Source: CAWUIH01 sp963922495
Lineage (GTDB): Bacteria > Pseudomonadota > Gammaproteobacteria > Coxiellales > Coxiellaceae
Assembly: GCA_963922495.1 (NCBI GenBank)
Contig: CAWUIH010000063.1
Coordinates: 1-8,928, forward strand
Length of the DNA stretch: 8,928 nucleotides
Direction of reading: 5' to 3'
A program made the position numbers and the translations under genes. Shown here piece by piece: positions 6,694-8,928 of this stretch (position 1 is its first letter; the number at the start of each line of letters is the position of its first letter). The notes beneath the pieces are model-generated. The model saw nothing but the letters and a program-made list of their open reading frames with translations, made no database searches and was not told the DNA's origin.

Positions 6694-6697
6694 GGAG
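6694..6697 (+). promoter_or_regulatory. Shine-Dalgarno site deciding the ankyrin start
   Basis: GGAG lies ten bases before the ATG at 6708. The upstream in-frame ATG at 6639 has no comparable purine-rich site, and the residues it would add show no ankyrin character, so 6708 is preferred. Confidence 0.45.
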
Positions 6698-6707
6698 CGA
6701 CTTTAAC

Positions 6708-7034
6708 ATGACAAATGACAGTGACACCATCAATAAAGAACTACTCGATGCCGTCATTGGTAATCATTTACACAGTGTAAAGTGTTTACTCGAACAAGGT
6801 GCAGATCCTAACTATTTTGAAGATGAGGCGCAAATTAGACCTTTACACTTTGCAGCATTGTATAACTCCCCGGATGTTATCCCATTACTTATAATTGCCG
6901 GAGCTGATACTCTTGCAACGACTGAGTACGAAGACACCCCTTTGATGATTGCACAGCGTCATGACCATCAAGATGTTATAAACCAGCTGCGCCGTTTATC
7001 TAGAGCAAAAATAGACAATAAAACCGAACACTAA
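6708..7034 (+). CDS. Small ankyrin-repeat protein
   Basis: The protein has 108 residues from the ATG at 6708; an in-frame ATG at 6639 would give 131. It consists almost entirely of about three ankyrin repeats. The first carries LLDAVIGNHLHSVKCLLEQGADPN, the second PLHFAALYNSPDVIPLLIIAGAD, and the third TPLMIAQRHDHQDVINQLRRL. The family hallmarks PLHFAA, TPLMIA and GAD turns are clear. Ankyrin repeats bind proteins and have no catalytic activity, so the partner and role are unknown. There is no signal peptide or membrane segment. The short polar tail ends in KTEH. The gene is divergent from gltX and converges on the epimerase gene with only 8 nt between the stop codons. Single small ankyrin proteins are common in host-associated Gammaproteobacteria and can be effectors, but they also occur as ordinary cytoplasmic proteins. 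Confidence 0.88.
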   Translation: MTNDSDTINKELLDAVIGNHLHSVKCLLEQGADPNYFEDEAQIRPLHFAALYNSPDVIPLLIIAGADTLATTEYEDTPLMIAQRHDHQDVINQLRRLSRAKIDNKTEH

Positions 7035-7042
7035 CAATTCTT

Positions 7043-7957
7043 TCATTTATTTACTGTTAATTTCAAAATACTGACTTCCCTCTGCGCTGGCGGCAACCAT
7101 CGAACACCAGAAACCGTGTTCATTGCGTTAGGAAAAGACATCCAAGACTCAACACAAATAAATGGTTTATCGACCATCGTATATATTTGTACATATGGGA
7201 ATAAATCGGGATACTTTGCATCTTGCGTCGTCATATGCAAACGATGGCCTTGCGGAAACGCCAATTCGATAGATTTATCTTCACCCACCTCAGTTAATTG
7301 CTCGTTTATTTCTGGATTAGCAACAGAAGTTGGTAGCTTAAATAAATCACATTCACCACGCAAATCAGTGTAATCATCGTTATACTGAAATCGTCGGATA
7401 GGAGAATAATTTAAGCACACTGCTTCTTTACCATGACCCACAGGGGGAGTTAAAAAATATGGATGAAAACCTGCATAGTATGGCATGGGTTTTTGGCTAT
7501 TATTTATATAGGTTTGCTGACAAGTTAACTGCTGACTATCAATCTTATATTTCAAGCGTACTTCAAATGAAAAAGGATATCGTAAACGAGTTTCTTCACT
7601 ATCACGTAACACAAATGTCACTGAATCTGCGACCTCATTTAAAACTTCCCAAGGCAAATACCAGGAAAAACCATGTATTTTTAAATTATAGATATTTCCA
7701 TCAAATAGATAATCACCAAATTTTCCTTGCCGGCTAACACGGGCACAAATTGGGAAAATAAACGGCATACCACCTGGCAAATCATCAATTGCCTGATCCC
7801 AAAAAAAATCATGTAAATATAACAATTCACCACAACTTGGCATAATAATAGATGCAATCGTTGCACCACGTGCAGGTATAAAAGTTGCATGGGCAGAGTG
7901 ATCACGCGAAGAAATTGTTAGCATTTCAAAGCCGTTCTTATCAACACGATTTGACAT
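7043..7957 (-). CDS. Aldose 1-epimerase (galactose mutarotase) family protein
   Basis: Family members interconvert the alpha and beta anomers of free or phosphorylated aldoses in the cytoplasm. The 304 residues carry the expected active-site landmarks: His95 in KIHGFSW, His165 in AGFHPYF and a late glutamate, Glu270, in VESWMSFPNA, which is in the right place for the catalytic base. PARGATIASI near the N-terminus and FIFPICARV are also typical. The substrate could be galactose, glucose or a hexose 6-phosphate (YeaD-like); no galactose-pathway gene is nearby, so I give no symbol. The ATG is preceded by GAGGAAT with good spacing. It starts 28 nt after the coaA stop on the same strand, so the two probably form an operon, although their functions have no obvious link. 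The family assignment is strong and the substrate is unknown. Confidence 0.88.
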   Translation of the reverse strand: MSNRVDKNGFEMLTISSRDHSAHATFIPARGATIASIIMPSCGELLYLHDFFWDQAIDDLPGGMPFIFPICARVSRQGKFGDYLFDGNIYNLKIHGFSWYLPWEVLNEVADSVTFVLRDSEETRLRYPFSFEVRLKYKIDSQQLTCQQTYINNSQKPMPYYAGFHPYFLTPPVGHGKEAVCLNYSPIRRFQYNDDYTDLRGECDLFKLPTSVANPEINEQLTEVGEDKSIELAFPQGHRLHMTTQDAKYPDLFPYVQIYTMVDKPFICVESWMSFPNAMNTVSGVRWLPPAQREVSILKLTVNK

Positions 7958-7985
7958 GATTATTCCTCATAATTATCAAAAAAAG

Positions 7986-8928
7986 TTATAATTTCCTGAG
8001 ACAAATTGTTCCAATAGAATGATCTTTATTTTTTTCTAAAATTAAATGTGCTCTGTTTTTAAAGGGCAAAATGTTTTCGATCAGATTACGTTCATTAATT
8101 TCTTCCCACACTCGTGTGGCAAATTTTATTAATTCTTCTTGATTAAGATAAGTTAAATAATGAAAGTAGGAATCTGGATCAGTAAACGCACCATGCCAAA
8201 AACGATGAACACGTTCTACAAACCAAGTTTTCAAAAAAGATTGTGCAGCATCGACATAAATCGGAAAATCGAGATAATCGGAAACAAATGTTTTATTACA
8301 GCCATTTTCTCGAATTGGACCTACCTGTAAGATATTTAGTCCCTCCAATATCACAATATCAGGATTATTAATGATATCAAATTGATCTGGTAACACATCG
8401 TAATACTTGTGGGAGTAAAGCGGAATTTTGACTGACTTTTTACCTGACTTAATTGCACCTAAAGTGGCTAAAAGATGTGGCAAGCGATAACTTTCTGGGA
8501 ACCCCTTGCGATTTGCCAAGCCACGCTCCTCTAATTCTGCATTAGAATATAAAAAGCCGTCTGTATTAATTACCTGGACATCTGGATGACTTGGCCAGCG
8601 AGACAACAACTTATGTAGCACACGCGATGTTGTACTTTTTCCGACTGCAACACTACCAGAAACACCGATTATAAACGGTACCTTAGGTTCATTTCTAGAC
8701 AAAAATTGCCCCGTTGCATGATGCAGATGCTGACTATTAACCACATAGTAACTTAACAAGCGTGACAGTGGTAGATAGACCTCAACAATCTCTTCCAAAG
8801 ACATCGACTCTATTTGTCCATGTAGTTTATCCAAATCATCTTCAGACAGTGTCAAAGGCGCATTATGTCGCAAAAGATACCATTCTCGACGAGTAAAGCG
8901 ACGATAAGGTTCTAAAAAATTCTGTATT
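7986..8928 (-). CDS. coaA: Pantothenate kinase, type I (N-terminus outside window)
   Basis: The enzyme phosphorylates pantothenate with ATP, the first and usually rate-controlling step of coenzyme A synthesis in the cytoplasm. The protein aligns by eye with E. coli CoaA: MTLSEDE-like PLTLSEDDL, SLEEIVEVYLPLSRLL, Walker A GSVAVGKST, NTDGFL, KGFPESY, the YSH histidine, ILEGLN, GAFTDPDSYFH and EINERNLIENILP. The reading frame does not begin at the TTG at 8873. It stays open to the window edge and adds residues reading NFLEPYRRFTRREWYLLR, which match the E. coli N-terminal region (YLQFDRNQWAALR). The gene is therefore 5'-partial, with about 313 codons visible against 316 in E. coli, so the true start lies just past the edge. 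The C-terminus, LRKL, matches the family end. It is likely co-transcribed with the downstream epimerase gene. Confidence 0.96.
   Translation of the reverse strand, partial: IQNFLEPYRRFTRREWYLLRHNAPLTLSEDDLDKLHGQIESMSLEEIVEVYLPLSRLLSYYVVNSQHLHHATGQFLSRNEPKVPFIIGVSGSVAVGKSTTSRVLHKLLSRWPSHPDVQVINTDGFLYSNAELEERGLANRKGFPESYRLPHLLATLGAIKSGKKSVKIPLYSHKYYDVLPDQFDIINNPDIVILEGLNILQVGPIRENGCNKTFVSDYLDFPIYVDAAQSFLKTWFVERVHRFWHGAFTDPDSYFHYLTYLNQEELIKFATRVWEEINERNLIENILPFKNRAHLILEKNKDHSIGTICLRKL

Noticed and set aside
6639..6707. The upstream ATG at 6639 as the start of the ankyrin gene.
   Set aside because: It lacks a Shine-Dalgarno sequence and adds residues unrelated to the repeats; the ATG at 6708 follows GGAG at a plausible spacing.
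8871..8873. TTG as the start codon of coaA.
   Set aside because: The frame continues open to the right edge and the added residues match the E. coli CoaA N-terminal region, so the gene is cut by the window edge.

Overview
The window reads as a chromosomal segment of an A/T-rich gammaproteobacterium. The housekeeping proteins (GltX, CoaA) align by eye with their E. coli counterparts over their full length. They flank a eukaryotic-type protein kinase and an ankyrin protein, a mixture typical of Legionellales-like (Legionella/Coxiella/Berkiella-type) intracellular or amoeba-associated bacteria. That placement is inferred from gene style; no marker in the window proves a genus.

Layout from left to right. 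(1) The G/C-rich last codons of an unidentified + strand gene end at 59. (2) After a 282-nt gap holding a possible promoter and two hairpins, a tightly coupled pair encodes a bd-type quinol oxidase of the cyanide-insensitive (CioA/CioB) kind; the two genes overlap by 19 nt. (3) A 375-nt A/T-rich gap without a gene holds a hairpin, TTAA direct repeats resembling a PmrA box, and a TATAAT element. (4) Next is a 666-residue protein with a complete N-terminal Ser/Thr kinase domain and a C-terminal half built of duplicated helical repeats. It is the most interesting gene here and looks like a translocated effector. (5) Converging on it from the minus strand is gltX (glutamyl-tRNA synthetase). (6) Divergent from gltX is a small ankyrin-repeat protein. 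(7) The right side is a minus-strand pair, coaA (pantothenate kinase, cut by the right window edge) followed 28 nt later by an aldose 1-epimerase-like gene that ends 8 nt from the ankyrin gene.

How the genes fit together: CioAB is a terminal oxidase, GltX charges tRNA-Glu, and CoaA starts coenzyme A synthesis; these are core functions. The kinase and the ankyrin protein are accessory genes set between them and probably act on protein partners, perhaps in a host cell. I saw no transposase, integrase, tRNA or rRNA gene, CRISPR array, or convincing U-tailed terminator.
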